A DNA stretch of 42,698 nucleotides, taken from positions 1 through 42,698 of the forward strand of contig JAGOLM010000005.1 of assembly GCA_017994075.1 (NCBI GenBank). Direction: 5' to 3'. This DNA comes from Lachnospiraceae bacterium. Its GTDB lineage: Bacteria; Bacillota; Clostridia; Lachnospirales; Lachnospiraceae. A program made the position numbers and the translations under genes. Below are positions 1-8,578 of this stretch, one piece after another; within the stretch, counting starts at the first letter, position 1, and every line of letters begins with the position of its first letter. Under the pieces are notes generated by a model that ran no database searches, was not told the DNA's origin, and was given only the letters and a program-made list of their open reading frames with translations.

Positions 1-286
1 TATTCATAGCCTTTTTCCTGCCCATAGTAAACGGCATGATCTTTTTAACTGAATAAGGTCCTTCTAATTTATTTTCTAGGATTATCCAATTATGACAATA
101 AGGACATCTGTATGTGACCTTTTTATCTGCATTTTCCAGAGGAGCGCCACATTCAGGGCAAGTATTTTCCGTCCTATCCTTAACGGCGATTTCTTCGGCC
201 TCTGACTTGCAGTTTGGACATACCAATTTTTTCTTCTCAGGATCATATTCCATCGAAGAACCGCAATTAGAACATTTTGAAAGCAT
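1..286 (-). CDS. Zinc-ribbon protein, YdjG-like (3' part outside the window)
   Basis: The reading frame begins at an ATG at 284-286, eight bases after the stop of the SPFH gene upstream, and runs off the left edge without a stop. An AAGGAGG site at 292-298 sets this start; another ATG three bases upstream (288-290) is out of frame and stops after a few codons. The visible 95 residues start MLSKCSNCGSSMEYD and carry two CxxC pairs of one zinc ribbon (CSNC, CPNC) and then two more (CPEC, CPYC). This matches the TFIIB-type zinc-ribbon proteins that accompany SPFH proteins in Firmicutes; in Bacillus subtilis the comparable gene is ydjG, of the PspA-linked ydjFGHI operon. Tight spacing after the SPFH gene implies co-transcription. 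The fold call rests on the cysteines; the membrane-stress role is inferred from family and context. Whether a membrane segment follows cannot be seen. Confidence 0.72.
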   Translation of the reverse strand, partial: MLSKCSNCGSSMEYDPEKKKLVCPNCKSEAEEIAVKDRTENTCPECGAPLENADKKVTYRCPYCHNWIILENKLEGPYSVKKIMPFTMGRKKAMN

Positions 287-297
287 ACATGTCCTCC

Positions 298-1527
298 TTA
301 TGGGTGCTTATGTCCGCACTTTGTGCAAAAATTGCCTTCATTTTTTGTCCCACAATCAGGGCAGAACCATCCACTGCCCTCAGGTTTTGCTTTTCCACAA
401 TTAGAACAGAAACGGCCGGTATTATCCGTTCCACATTCACATTTCCATGATCCGTTTTGAGGCATTGCCTGAGCAGCTACTACGCCTGGCATTGCGCCAT
501 TACTCTGTATACCGGACTGTTCACCCATTTCGTACAGTTTAGTGGCATCCATTCCTCCGGCCATCTTTGCCATATTCATTCCGGCAAACGCCAACATAGG
601 TCCGGTGCTTTCATTGGACGCTGCTGCCTTCATAGCCGATGCCTGAGCCTCTGTAAGAGAAGCTGCTGCCATATTCGAATTACGAAGTACTGCAGTTTTC
701 TGCAGATCCTTGATCATCTTTTCGTCTTCTTCAGATGCCTTCATTGATGATACACCAACAGCTGTGATCGTCAGTCCATAATTCTGTCCCCATGTATTGG
801 ACAGCTCCTGATTAAGCAGATCAGAAAGTTCCTTGGTATGTGCCGGAACAGCTGAGTATCTGATTCCCATTTCTGAGATTTTAGCAAATGCCGGCTGAAG
901 GGCTGTCAGGAATTCTGACAGTAGCTGATCAGAAAGCTCTGATACCGGATACGAATCAGAAACATTGCCTGCCAGATGTGTATATAAAAGTACAGGGTTA
1001 TCAACCTTCATTGTATACGAGCCAAAGCACTTAATAGCTATATCCACGTCGAGACCAATATTCTGATCCACTACCCTAAAGGGAACCGGGTTAGGAGTGC
1101 CATACTTATTATCCGGAAGCTCCTTGGTATTGACATAATATACTCGCTGATCATGAGCTGTATCACCACCAAATGTAAATCTATGACCTACTTTTTTAAG
1201 AGATTCTAACAGTCCTGCTCCAAACCCACCTGCGAAAACCGTAGGTTCTGTACTTGCATCATAAATAAACTCTCCCGGCTCAGCTGCAACCTCTACGATC
1301 TTGCCCTGATCCACCAGAAGCATACACTGCCCCTCGTTAACTACTAGAACAGAATCTTTTGTAATAATATTTTCTGATCCCTTTTTATTAGAGCTTCCCT
1401 TACTGATATGGTGTTCTGCTTTTCTTATCAATATCTCTGATGGAAGTGAATCACAATAAAAATATTCTTTCCACTCATCGCCAACTACTGATCCTATACC
1501 GGCTCCAATTGCTTTTATAAGTCCCAT
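298..1527 (-). CDS. SPFH-domain protein with C-terminal zinc ribbons (YdjI-like)
   Basis: The protein has 409 residues if it starts at the ATG at 1527 (MGLIKAIGAG), preceded by an AAAGGG site; an in-frame ATG at 1569 would add 14 residues unlike the family N-terminus. The N-terminal part (roughly residues 10-290) is the SPFH/Band 7-like 'virion core protein' fold seen in B. subtilis YdjI, with the typical opening GDEWKEYFYC. An alanine- and methionine-rich stretch follows, and the last 50 residues hold two zinc ribbons built from CEC, CSNC, CPDC and CTKC motifs. SPFH proteins oligomerise at membranes; YdjI is recruited to the membrane with PspA through YdjG/YdjH. The next gene downstream is a zinc-ribbon protein, which supports the same module. 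No PspA gene is in view. Family placement is firm, cellular role inferred. Confidence 0.85.
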   Translation of the reverse strand: MGLIKAIGAGIGSVVGDEWKEYFYCDSLPSEILIRKAEHHISKGSSNKKGSENIITKDSVLVVNEGQCMLLVDQGKIVEVAAEPGEFIYDASTEPTVFAGGFGAGLLESLKKVGHRFTFGGDTAHDQRVYYVNTKELPDNKYGTPNPVPFRVVDQNIGLDVDIAIKCFGSYTMKVDNPVLLYTHLAGNVSDSYPVSELSDQLLSEFLTALQPAFAKISEMGIRYSAVPAHTKELSDLLNQELSNTWGQNYGLTITAVGVSSMKASEEDEKMIKDLQKTAVLRNSNMAAASLTEAQASAMKAAASNESTGPMLAFAGMNMAKMAGGMDATKLYEMGEQSGIQSNGAMPGVVAAQAMPQNGSWKCECGTDNTGRFCSNCGKAKPEGSGWFCPDCGTKNEGNFCTKCGHKHP

Positions 1528-1599
1528 ATTTTTCCCTTTCTGATGTGTTCCTGATAAGGTTTCTCCCATCCGGAATCCTATTATTCAACCTCTAGATTT

Positions 1600-1618
1600 A
1601 ATAAGTATAATTCTTATT
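1600..1618. promoter_or_regulatory. Near-perfect dyad upstream of the SPFH gene, candidate operator
   Basis: On the minus strand this 19-base site reads AATAAG, seven bases, CTTATT, and 16 of 19 positions are symmetric. It lies 73 bases upstream of the SPFH start and overlaps the only weak promoter-like hexamers there (TTTTCA about 16 bases before TATTAA). Size and A/T-rich symmetry resemble Fur/PerR/Zur-type boxes, which is suggestive beside two zinc-ribbon genes, but no consensus is matched exactly. Chance symmetry in A/T-rich DNA is possible. Confidence 0.3.
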
Positions 1619-1694
1619 TTGAAAACGGTCTATATGGAATTTGTGCAAAAAAGCAGGGTTATTTTGCGGTTAGCGCCCTATAATGCTTTCAAGA

Positions 1695-1934
1695 TTATAT
1701 TATATGTTTTTCCTTGTTTCCTGTTTTATCTTTGATAACTCTTGGCTTTTTTAATTGCTCTGCGCTTATCGTTTTTGAAAATGCGTTTCTATGCTTTATT
1801 CTGTCGTGATAAAACACACATGAAACAATCAACACTATTGCCATTAGCAGTATTGTGATGATCGTTTTTATCTGCTGATTTTTTGCTATTTTCGGATTCT
1901 TGCATTTATCCCACCCTCCCGTCCTATTTTTCAC
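1695..1934 (-). CDS. Small single-pass membrane protein of unknown function
   Basis: This 79-residue frame starts with GTG at 1934, preceded by AGGGA at seven bases. Residues 1-22 are Lys/Asn-rich, residues 23-42 form one clear hydrophobic segment (IITILLMAIVLIVSCVF), and the remaining 35 residues are strongly basic, so the protein is probably anchored once in the membrane. I do not recognise a family. The only start is GTG and the region is A/T rich, so a chance frame is possible, but the hydrophobic segment followed by a charged tail favours a real small protein. It sits alone between the SPFH gene and the divergent tRNA-Leu. Confidence 0.45.
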   Translation of the reverse strand: MKNRTGGWDKCKNPKIAKNQQIKTIITILLMAIVLIVSCVFYHDRIKHRNAFSKTISAEQLKKPRVIKDKTGNKEKHII

Positions 1935-1984
1935 CAGTTATTCCCTGATTCAGATTGTATTCTTTTTTGATATAAAACCTATAC

Positions 1985-2013
1985 TTTACAGCAAAAAAAG
2001 ACTGTGTTATAAT
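1985..2013 (+). promoter_or_regulatory. Sigma-A promoter of tRNA-Leu
   Basis: TTTACA at 1985-1990 and TATAAT at 2008-2013 are separated by 17 bases, a near-consensus vegetative promoter. Transcription would start near 2020, about 27 bases before the tRNA 5' end. Confidence 0.85.
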
Positions 2014-2046
2014 CTTCGTCGTGCAGTTCTAACCTAATCTGCACAT

Positions 2047-2130
2047 GCCGGCGTGGCGGAATTGGCAGACGCGCAGGACTTAAAATCCTGTTGTGGCAAC
2101 ACAGTGCGGGTTCGACCCCCGCCGCCGGCA
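2047..2130 (+). tRNA. tRNA-Leu (anticodon UAA)
   Basis: The 84-base sequence folds as a class II tRNA. The acceptor stem pairs GCCGGCG (2047-2053) with CGCCGGC (2123-2129), followed by discriminator A. The anticodon arm is CAGGA, loop CTTAAAA, TCCTG, giving anticodon TAA for leucine. The variable arm is long, as required for leucine, and the T arm is GCGGG, TTCGACC, CCCGC. The 3' CCA is not encoded, so the CCA-adding enzyme encoded at 11-12 kb would complete it. It stands alone with its own promoter and terminator. Confidence 0.97.
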
Positions 2131-2140
2131 TTATCAAAAG

Positions 2141-2214
2141 AGACATGGCATTTTGATGTCACCCCTAAAAGTCGAACTTTTGGGGGGCGGTACATTTTGC
2201 AGTGTCTTTTTTTT
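2141..2214 (+). terminator. Two-part hairpin terminator after tRNA-Leu
   Basis: An outer stem (2141-2150 with about 2197-2206, one mismatch) encloses a strong inner stem (cccctaaaag at 2162-2171 with cttttgggg at 2177-2185) and is followed by a run of T at 2207-2214. This is a large intrinsic terminator for the tRNA transcript. Confidence 0.85.
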
Positions 2215-2281
2215 GCAAATTATTTGAATTGAATACATACAATAATTACATATCTTGCATCAATTTTCACAAGACTTAGTA

Positions 2282-2313
2282 ATTATGGTGTCAAAACTAT
2301 CCTACACCATAAT
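2282..2313 (-). terminator. Stem-loop after the GH13 gene
   Basis: ATTATGGTGT (2282-2291) pairs perfectly with ACACCATAAT (2304-2313) around a 12-base loop, just past the GH13 stop. No long T run follows on the minus strand, so it may be a weak terminator or an RNA-end stabilising hairpin. Confidence 0.45.
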
Positions 2314-2338
2314 GTAATAAATTTTATTATGTTTAATG

Positions 2339-4381
2339 TCAGTTCTTCTTAAATTCAACTGAATAAATAGCAGCTTCAAACGGAGTAATATTAAGCTTTA
2401 GCATTCCATTTTTCACTGGCACATCTAAAGGAAATATGGAATAGCCCTTCTCATTGGTTATCATTTTCTGCTTAAGCTCACACTCCATTGGTACGCCGGC
2501 CTTCCAAACCGGAATCTCTATGTTAAGTGTGATATCACCGCTATTTACTACAACTATTACTGCCCCTTCATCATCAAATCTTCCATAGCTTACTAGATCC
2601 CTCTCACACTTTAGGAACATAAATGAGCCATTTTTCAGTGGTTTGAGTCTCTTATGCACATTAATCATATCTCTATGAAAATCAATGAGTTCACGATTCT
2701 CCCTGCCCCATGGATATGTTCTCCTATTGTCCGGATCTGTGAACCCACATACCCCTGCTTCATCACCATAATATAACGTAGGTGCTCCGGGCCATGTAAG
2801 AAGCATAAGTGTAGCTTCCTTCATGACAGGAATAGATACTCCCTCTTCAGCAGCTCTGCCTCCCTTTTCATCAACTCTACCTGTCACATGGTTTGTTCTT
2901 GTCAAAAATCTGGAATGGTCATGATTGGACAACTGATTCATAGAACAATAAAGTGATGGTGTCAAAAATTCTGCCATTGTCTCTTTCATGGTTTCCTCGA
3001 ATTTTTTACCATCTCCTATTACATTCTTGTCATACATATCGCTATGCTTTTCCATACCTGTGAGAAAAAATGTAACCGGCTCCATAAAAGCATCATAATT
3101 CATGATCGTATCCCACTGATCTCCGCCGAGCCATGGTTTGGCATCCCCGTAATGCTCTGCTAGAATTATTGCATCAGGATTGGCCCTTTTCACAGCTTTC
3201 CTGAATTTTTTCCAAAACTCATGATTATATTTCTCACTGTGCCCTAGATCAGCTGCAACGTCGAGTCTCCATCCGTCAGCGTTAAATGGTTCTGAGACCC
3301 ATTTCGCTCCAATATCCAGTATGCTATTAGTGAGCTTATCCGATCCTTCAAAATTCAGCTTTGGCAGAGTCTCATGTCCCCACCATCCAAAGTAATCTCC
3401 GTTATATGGCCACTCTGATCCATTATCAAACTGAAAATAGTCGTGATAAGGACTGTTGATGTCAATGTAAGCTCCGGGTTTATAGCTCTTTTTGTCCTCA
3501 TAGATCCTCTCTCGATCCATCCACTTATTAAAAGAACCACAGTGATTAAAAACGCCATCCATTATTACACGGAAGCCTCTCTCATGAGCTTCTTTTATAA
3601 ATTCCGCAAAAAATTTATTAGATGCTTCTAGATTGACCGGGTCTGTTACCCTCTTCTGAAATCTCGTAGCATCCCTATTATCATCATCACCTGGATCCAG
3701 TAGTTCTCCAGAATCTTCTTTTATGATCGTAAGGTGAGGATCCACATGCTCATAATCCTGAATATCATATTTATGATTGGATGGCGATACAAATATTGGA
3801 TTTAAGTATATGACTTCTACTCCAAGGCTCTTCAAGTAATCGAATTTTTTTCTGACTCCTTCCAGGTCTCCTCCATAGAAGTTACACACATCATAATTGT
3901 CCGGATAACTGTTCCAATCTGATATTTCATTTGAGTGAGTTCCTGCATAAGCATATTCATCGGTCAATACATCATTATTTGCATTACCATTATAGAATCT
4001 GTCCACATATATCTGATATGATACTGCTCCCTTAAACCAATTCGGAGTATGAAACCCTGGAACCACCTCGAAAGCGTTCTGCCACTTCATTTCATCAGAT
4101 AATCCCAGCCTGTCATAGTATTTAACAGTTGATCCCTCTTCAATCCTGTAGCAGTATTCAAACGGAGTATCTTCCAGGTACATAACACATTTGTAGTAAT
4201 CAAAGATATCGTCCTCATCATCCAGTCTCATGCCTACATCACCATTTCTCGTCACAAGAACTAGATGCAGATCATCACTTCGTGCCGTTCTAATCTTTAA
4301 TTGCACTTTATCAAATATTTTAGGTTCCCATGGGCTGCAATATTTTTCAGTTCCATCACTGAAAATCGCGTCTTCTAACAT
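2339..4381 (-). CDS. GH13 alpha-amylase family enzyme, neopullulanase/maltodextrinase type
   Basis: This 680-residue enzyme has no signal peptide or membrane segment and should act in the cytoplasm on imported maltodextrins or on glycogen fragments. Residues 1 to about 110 form a beta-rich N-terminal domain like CBM34, and the GH13 barrel follows. The family motifs are present: DGVFNH (275-280), WRLDVA (371-376, nucleophile Asp374), ILAEH with acid/base Glu409, and NHD (486-488) with the transition-state Asp488. The last 80 residues form the C-terminal beta domain. An N-terminal domain without secretion signal points to the cyclomaltodextrinase/neopullulanase/maltogenic group rather than an extracellular amylase; exact specificity cannot be read. 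The start ATG at 4381 has an AAGGGA site 11 bases upstream. It appears monocistronic. The glgC/glgD genes lie elsewhere in the window, so glycogen turnover is a plausible context. Confidence 0.9.
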   Translation of the reverse strand: MLEDAIFSDGTEKYCSPWEPKIFDKVQLKIRTARSDDLHLVLVTRNGDVGMRLDDEDDIFDYYKCVMYLEDTPFEYCYRIEEGSTVKYYDRLGLSDEMKWQNAFEVVPGFHTPNWFKGAVSYQIYVDRFYNGNANNDVLTDEYAYAGTHSNEISDWNSYPDNYDVCNFYGGDLEGVRKKFDYLKSLGVEVIYLNPIFVSPSNHKYDIQDYEHVDPHLTIIKEDSGELLDPGDDDNRDATRFQKRVTDPVNLEASNKFFAEFIKEAHERGFRVIMDGVFNHCGSFNKWMDRERIYEDKKSYKPGAYIDINSPYHDYFQFDNGSEWPYNGDYFGWWGHETLPKLNFEGSDKLTNSILDIGAKWVSEPFNADGWRLDVAADLGHSEKYNHEFWKKFRKAVKRANPDAIILAEHYGDAKPWLGGDQWDTIMNYDAFMEPVTFFLTGMEKHSDMYDKNVIGDGKKFEETMKETMAEFLTPSLYCSMNQLSNHDHSRFLTRTNHVTGRVDEKGGRAAEEGVSIPVMKEATLMLLTWPGAPTLYYGDEAGVCGFTDPDNRRTYPWGRENRELIDFHRDMINVHKRLKPLKNGSFMFLKCERDLVSYGRFDDEGAVIVVVNSGDITLNIEIPVWKAGVPMECELKQKMITNEKGYSIFPLDVPVKNGMLKLNITPFEAAIYSVEFKKN

Positions 4382-4493
4382 ATAAGTAAGTATCCCTTCA
4401 TATGATTTCTCAGTTTATCTTACTCCTATTATTTAATTCGTAAAAGCAAAAAATTTACTAATAAATTTAATAGCATAAGGTTTTTCCCAATAG

Positions 4494-4519
4494 AAAAAAG
4501 ACAGCCTTACGACTGCCTT
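4494..4519 (-). terminator. Intrinsic terminator of the rqcP-ftsH operon
   Basis: On the minus strand AGGCAG (4513-4518) pairs with CTGTCT (4499-4504) around an 8-base loop and is followed by six T. The stem is short (one G-U pair) but well placed after ftsH. Confidence 0.65.
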
Positions 4520-4564
4520 TTAGGAGAAGGTATTCTTACTATGGGGGTAGTAAAAATATATGTA

Positions 4565-4691
4565 TTAGGGGTTTACAACCATTATAATATCATTAGTTTT
4601 ATGGAAATTCTACACAAACATCAACCATAGCTATTCTCGTTGTTTGTGCAGAATTCTAATGAAAATCATCAGATTTTTTACAATCCCCTAA
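4565..4691. repeat. 127-bp imperfect inverted repeat downstream of ftsH
   Basis: The ends are exact inverse copies (TTAGGGG at 4565-4571, CCCCTAA at 4685-4691). Further inward, TCATTAG meets CTAATGA, and AATTCTACACAAACA (4606-4620) meets TGTTTGTGCAGAATT (4641-4655) with one mismatch. Arms differ in length by a few bases, so it would form a long bulged hairpin as RNA. It starts 15 bases after the ftsH stop. It could be a miniature inverted-repeat element or a stabilising 3' structure. Confidence 0.6.
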
Positions 4692-4705
4692 CTATCTTTA
4701 TTGCT

Positions 4706-6553
4706 TTATGCCTGAGGTTCCGTTGCTTCGAAAAGAGATTCAAACTCATCTCTGGTAATCTTCTCTTTATCCATCAAAAGGTTTGCGCTAGCATGTAAGA
4801 CACCCATATTCTCCATAATTATCTTCTTAGCGTTATTGTAGCATTCCTCCATAATGGATTTAACTTCTCTATCGATTTCAGTTGCCATATCTTCGCCAAA
4901 TGATCTAGCATGTGCTAGATCCTTGCCTAGGAATACCTCAGTATCTTCATTACTATAACAAATCGGTCCAACTTTCTTGGACATTCCATACTTGGTAACC
5001 ATGTCTCTTACGTACTTGGTAGCCTTCTGAATATCATTAGATGCCCCTGTTGTAATATCTTCAAACACCAGCTCTTCTGCTATACGTCCACCCAGAGCAA
5101 CCTCTACATTTTCCAGAATCTCATTTCTGGTAAGTGTCATCTCGTCTCTCTCCGGAAGTGGCATTGTATATCCTAATGCACTTACACCGGTAGGAATTAT
5201 TGACACAGAATATACAGGTCCTACATCCGGAAGCAAATGATACAAAAGAGCATGTCCACTTTCATGGTATGCAGTATTCTTTCTCTCCTTTTCAGTAAGA
5301 ACTCTGCTCTTCTTCTCAGAACCGATTCCTGTCTTGATAAATGCATTCTTGATGTCATTATTTGTGATGAATTCTCTATCATCCTTTGCAGCTGCAATTG
5401 CTGCCTCATTCAGTAGATTCTCCAGATCAGCGCCTGTGAATCCAGCGGTAGTTCTTGCCAGCTGTTCCAAATCTACATCCTCACCAAGTGGCTTATTTCT
5501 TGTATGAACTCCAAGAATTTCTTTTCTCTCTGCAATATCCGGACGTCCAACAGATACCTTACGGTCAAACCTTCCAGGGCGCATAATAGCAGGATCAAGA
5601 ATATCCACACGATTTGTCGCAGCCAAAACGATTATTCCTTCGTTAGCTCCAAATCCATCCATCTCTACCAACATCTGGTTAAGTGTCTGTTCTCTCTCAT
5701 CATGACTACCACCAAGACCTGCGCCTCTTCTTCTGGCAACCGCATCGATCTCATCTATAAAAACTATACATGGAGCATTCTTTTTTGCTTCCTGGAATAA
5801 ATCTCTGACTCTTGATGCACCTACACCTACAAACATCTCTACGAAATCCGAACCAGATATGCTGAAGAATGGAACTCCTGCTTCTCCCGCAACAGCCCTA
5901 GCCAGAAGAGTCTTGCCTGTTCCCGGAGGACCTACTAATAGAAGCCCTTTAGGTATTCTTGCTCCTATTTTAGTGAACTTGCCTGGATCCTTTAGAAATT
6001 CTACGACCTCTCTCAGTTCTTCCTTTTCCTCTTTTAGACCAGCTACATCTCCAAATCTCACTGGAATATTATCCTGTGTAGTCATGGTCGCTCTGCTCTT
6101 GCCGAAATTCATCATCTTATTATTTGATGCATTCTGTCCGTTCTGCATCATTGCCATGTTCTGTCCCTTTAATATAACCATAAACAGTATAAATACCACC
6201 GCAATGACTATTATCATAGGCAGAAGACTTTGCATCCATGCATCCTTGGGAACATCTTCCAAAACATAAGATATCTTGTTGCTTTGAAGTACTTTCTCTA
6301 TTTTATTAACATCAGAGACATACAGAACATTGGCAACATCATTGCCATCACTCTTAAGTGTAAAATTAACAGATCCCGTTGGAACCTGAGAATTCTGAAT
6401 TATTCTGACTGTTTTTATACTTCCCGCTTCAGCTGCCTTTTGAAAAGCTTCATAGGAAATGCTGGATGCCTTTCTTGCAGTAGAAATGTACCAAAGAAGA
6501 GCAACTACTATAACAAGCAGTATGTATATGCCTAATCCTCTGTTTTTTTTCAA
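4706..6553 (-). CDS. ftsH: ATP-dependent zinc metalloprotease FtsH
   Basis: FtsH is a hexameric membrane AAA+ protease that degrades unneeded or misfolded membrane and cytosolic proteins. I place the start at a TTG at 6551-6553 because AAGGAG lies exactly seven bases upstream (6561-6566); an upstream in-frame TTG at 6580 would overlap hpt without a ribosome site. The product has 615 residues: TM1 at about 5-24, an extracytoplasmic domain, TM2 at about 110-128, Walker A GPPGTGKT (208-215), Walker B FIDEID (265-270), the second region of homology ending GRFDR, and the zinc site HESGH (430-434) with the downstream Asp in TTGASNDI. It is the last gene of the rqcP-divIC-tilS-hpt-ftsH run, a classic Firmicutes order, with a 16-base gap after hpt. 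Confidence 0.97.
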   Translation of the reverse strand: MKKNRGLGIYILLVIVVALLWYISTARKASSISYEAFQKAAEAGSIKTVRIIQNSQVPTGSVNFTLKSDGNDVANVLYVSDVNKIEKVLQSNKISYVLEDVPKDAWMQSLLPMIIVIAVVFILFMVILKGQNMAMMQNGQNASNNKMMNFGKSRATMTTQDNIPVRFGDVAGLKEEKEELREVVEFLKDPGKFTKIGARIPKGLLLVGPPGTGKTLLARAVAGEAGVPFFSISGSDFVEMFVGVGASRVRDLFQEAKKNAPCIVFIDEIDAVARRRGAGLGGSHDEREQTLNQMLVEMDGFGANEGIIVLAATNRVDILDPAIMRPGRFDRKVSVGRPDIAERKEILGVHTRNKPLGEDVDLEQLARTTAGFTGADLENLLNEAAIAAAKDDREFITNNDIKNAFIKTGIGSEKKSRVLTEKERKNTAYHESGHALLYHLLPDVGPVYSVSIIPTGVSALGYTMPLPERDEMTLTRNEILENVEVALGGRIAEELVFEDITTGASNDIQKATKYVRDMVTKYGMSKKVGPICYSNEDTEVFLGKDLAHARSFGEDMATEIDREVKSIMEECYNNAKKIIMENMGVLHASANLLMDKEKITRDEFESLFEATEPQA

Positions 6554-6569
6554 TTTGATTCTCCTTAGC

Positions 6570-7097
6570 CTAAGGTTCAAACTCCATTACTCCGATATAC
6601 GGAAGATTTCTATATTTCTGATCATAATCCAGACCATATCCAATCACAAATTCGTCGGGAATAGAAAAACCTGTATAGTTTACATTAACGTCTATTTCTC
6701 TTCTGTCCGGCTTATCTAGCATTGTACATAGTTTTACGGAAGATGCCTTTTTATTCTTAAAATAATCCTGCAGGAAATTAAGCGTATTTCCACTATCGAT
6801 TATATCTTCGACAATAAGTACATCATGACCTGACGGGTCTAGATCCAGTTCCTTGGTAACCTTAACATTACCCGAAGATACTGTGCTGGCTCCATAACTT
6901 GAAGTTGCCATAAAATCTACCATTACAGGCACCGTTATCCTCTTTGCAAGTTCAGTTGCAAAAAATGATGCTCCCTTCAGGATGCATACGAGATAAATCG
7001 TCTTGCCTTCATAATCTTTTGAAATCTGTGCTCCAAGTTCCCTTATTCTCTTATCCAGCTCATCTTCTGAAATCATAACGCGAATACGTTCACTCAT
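6570..7097 (-). CDS. hpt: Hypoxanthine phosphoribosyltransferase
   Basis: This 175-residue enzyme salvages hypoxanthine (and guanine) to IMP/GMP using PRPP in the cytoplasm. The PRPP-binding signature VEDIIDSGNTL is clear at about residues 95-105, and length and start (MSERIRVMISEDELDKRI) are normal for the bacterial family. Its ATG overlaps the tilS stop by eight bases (ATGAGTGA), implying translational coupling. The tilS-hpt-ftsH order is conserved across Firmicutes; in B. subtilis the Hpt/TilS pair also activates ftsH transcription, which is known there and only inferred here. Confidence 0.96.
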   Translation of the reverse strand: MSERIRVMISEDELDKRIRELGAQISKDYEGKTIYLVCILKGASFFATELAKRITVPVMVDFMATSSYGASTVSSGNVKVTKELDLDPSGHDVLIVEDIIDSGNTLNFLQDYFKNKKASSVKLCTMLDKPDRREIDVNVNYTGFSIPDEFVIGYGLDYDQKYRNLPYIGVMEFEP

Positions 7098-8517
7098 TTT
7101 TTGTTTCCCTCCGAACTATTTCCAATATCTTACTTGTTTCATCTATTATTTCGGCGTCACAGCCTATACGATATCCCACAGCCCAATAAACATGATTTTC
7201 CTCAGCAAAAAGTGTTATTTTATCCCTTTTTTCTGATGGAATCTTTTCATTGATACAGTAACGTCGGAAAAGTTGACTCTTACCGGAAGCATCGATAACA
7301 AAATAGTCACCTGGCATTTTGCTTCTGAAGTGCAAATCGGTATTTATTCTATCATAATCAAACCATTTCGTATACTTAATATGAGGAATTTCAGCCACTT
7401 TGTCATTGCAAAATGCACTTATTATATATTTAGCATCCGGAGTGGAAACGCTTATAGTTTCTCCTATTTCTGGCTTTCTAATAACTACATCGAACCCGGA
7501 TTCTCCTATAATGATTTTATTTTTCCCCGGATCTTTTATATACGCCATTCGATTATGACTTTTTTTAACTGCCATCTTACCCGGAAGGCTGATCACTTTT
7601 CCATCAGGGCCACTTGACATATTCCATATTGCTTCTATCTGTTTTCTGGAAATATCCTTGCCATAACTCTTTGTATCTCTGAGCCATTCCAATATGATCT
7701 GCGTTCCCAGCACTTTTTTTTGCTCTGCAAGCCTCGGAGCATCCAATGATCCATCTTCGGACTTATTATCCCGTAACCATTCACCAGCCACTTCCGACAG
7801 ATATTCTTCTGCCTCTCTGACACTGTTTGCACATTCGTTGATATGTTCCGTTGCCTTGGAATTTATTTTCCCTAACAATGGAAAAATATCCAGCCTCATG
7901 AGGTTTCTCTGCATTTCCTTATCGCTATTTGTGCTATCGGTTCTGTATTCCTGACCGATTGTACTCAGATATCCCAGGATGTCTGATTTACTAAGTACCA
8001 GGAGCGGCCTGATTATCTTATCTCTCACCGGGTCTAATCCTGACAATCCCTTTAACCCGGTTCCTCTAACCATCTGTAGAAGTATAGTCTCAGCATTGTC
8101 CTCTTTATGATGTGCTACAGCCAGCAAGCACTTCCTTCCGGAAGCCTCTATCCGCTTAATCTCATCTTCAAATACCTTGTATCTGAGTATTCTTGCTGCT
8201 TCTTCCTCTGATGTACTTGTTTCTTCTTTGTATTTCGGTACATCTACAGAAACGATCTTGCATGGAATATTTCTGCTCTCGCATAATCTCTCTGTAAAAT
8301 CCGCATCATCACAGCTCTCCTGACCTCTTATCCCATGCTCTACGTGGATAACACCAAGCTCTATACCCAGTTCATCCTTTAGCTCGTCCATAATGCTTAG
8401 AAGGGCGACTGAATCACTTCCTCCGGATACTCCCATTAGTACCATGGTTCCTTTTTCTATCTTAATTACTTCTGTCAAGAAGCGCTTGGTATCTTCTAAT
8501 TGTTTCGGCGTTTTCAT
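7090..8517 (-). CDS. tilS: tRNA(Ile)-lysidine synthetase
   Basis: TilS attaches lysine to C34 of the tRNA-Ile with CAU anticodon so that it reads AUA and accepts isoleucine; the gene is essential in bacteria. The PP-loop ATPase motif SGGSDS is at residues 31-36, followed by the N-type domain (to about 210) and a C-terminal substrate-binding domain ending near residue 470. Length (475) is normal. The ATG at 8517 has GGAG six bases upstream. It lies after a strong hairpin that follows the divIC-like gene and overlaps hpt by eight bases. Confidence 0.95.
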   Translation of the reverse strand: MKTPKQLEDTKRFLTEVIKIEKGTMVLMGVSGGSDSVALLSIMDELKDELGIELGVIHVEHGIRGQESCDDADFTERLCESRNIPCKIVSVDVPKYKEETSTSEEEAARILRYKVFEDEIKRIEASGRKCLLAVAHHKEDNAETILLQMVRGTGLKGLSGLDPVRDKIIRPLLVLSKSDILGYLSTIGQEYRTDSTNSDKEMQRNLMRLDIFPLLGKINSKATEHINECANSVREAEEYLSEVAGEWLRDNKSEDGSLDAPRLAEQKKVLGTQIILEWLRDTKSYGKDISRKQIEAIWNMSSGPDGKVISLPGKMAVKKSHNRMAYIKDPGKNKIIIGESGFDVVIRKPEIGETISVSTPDAKYIISAFCNDKVAEIPHIKYTKWFDYDRINTDLHFRSKMPGDYFVIDASGKSQLFRRYCINEKIPSEKRDKITLFAEENHVYWAVGYRIGCDAEIIDETSKILEIVRRETKNE

Positions 8518-8538
8518 TCTCGCTCCATATAATTGTAA

Positions 8539-8578
8539 AGAGCGTGAAGCGGAGTATAGACTCCACCTTTCACGCTCT
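8539..8578 (-). other. Strong stem-loop between the divIC-like gene and tilS
   Basis: On the minus strand AGAGCGTGAA (8569-8578) pairs perfectly with TTCACGCTCT (8539-8548), enclosing a second stem GGAGT/ACTCC with a 4-base loop. The 5' arm begins within the TAG stop of the divIC-like gene. Only TTT follows, so full termination is doubtful; attenuation or RNA processing fits better. Confidence 0.7.

Larger units (their letters stand above)
4382..4705. other. 324-bp intergenic region between the GH13 gene and ftsH
   Basis: Reading from ftsH, it holds a 127-bp imperfect palindrome (4565-4691), a U-tailed hairpin (4494-4519) that should end the ftsH transcript, and about 110 A/T-rich bases leading to the GH13 ribosome site. 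A GH13 promoter is expected in the last part, but no pair of hexamers stands out. I see no open frame or tRNA here. Confidence 0.6.
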
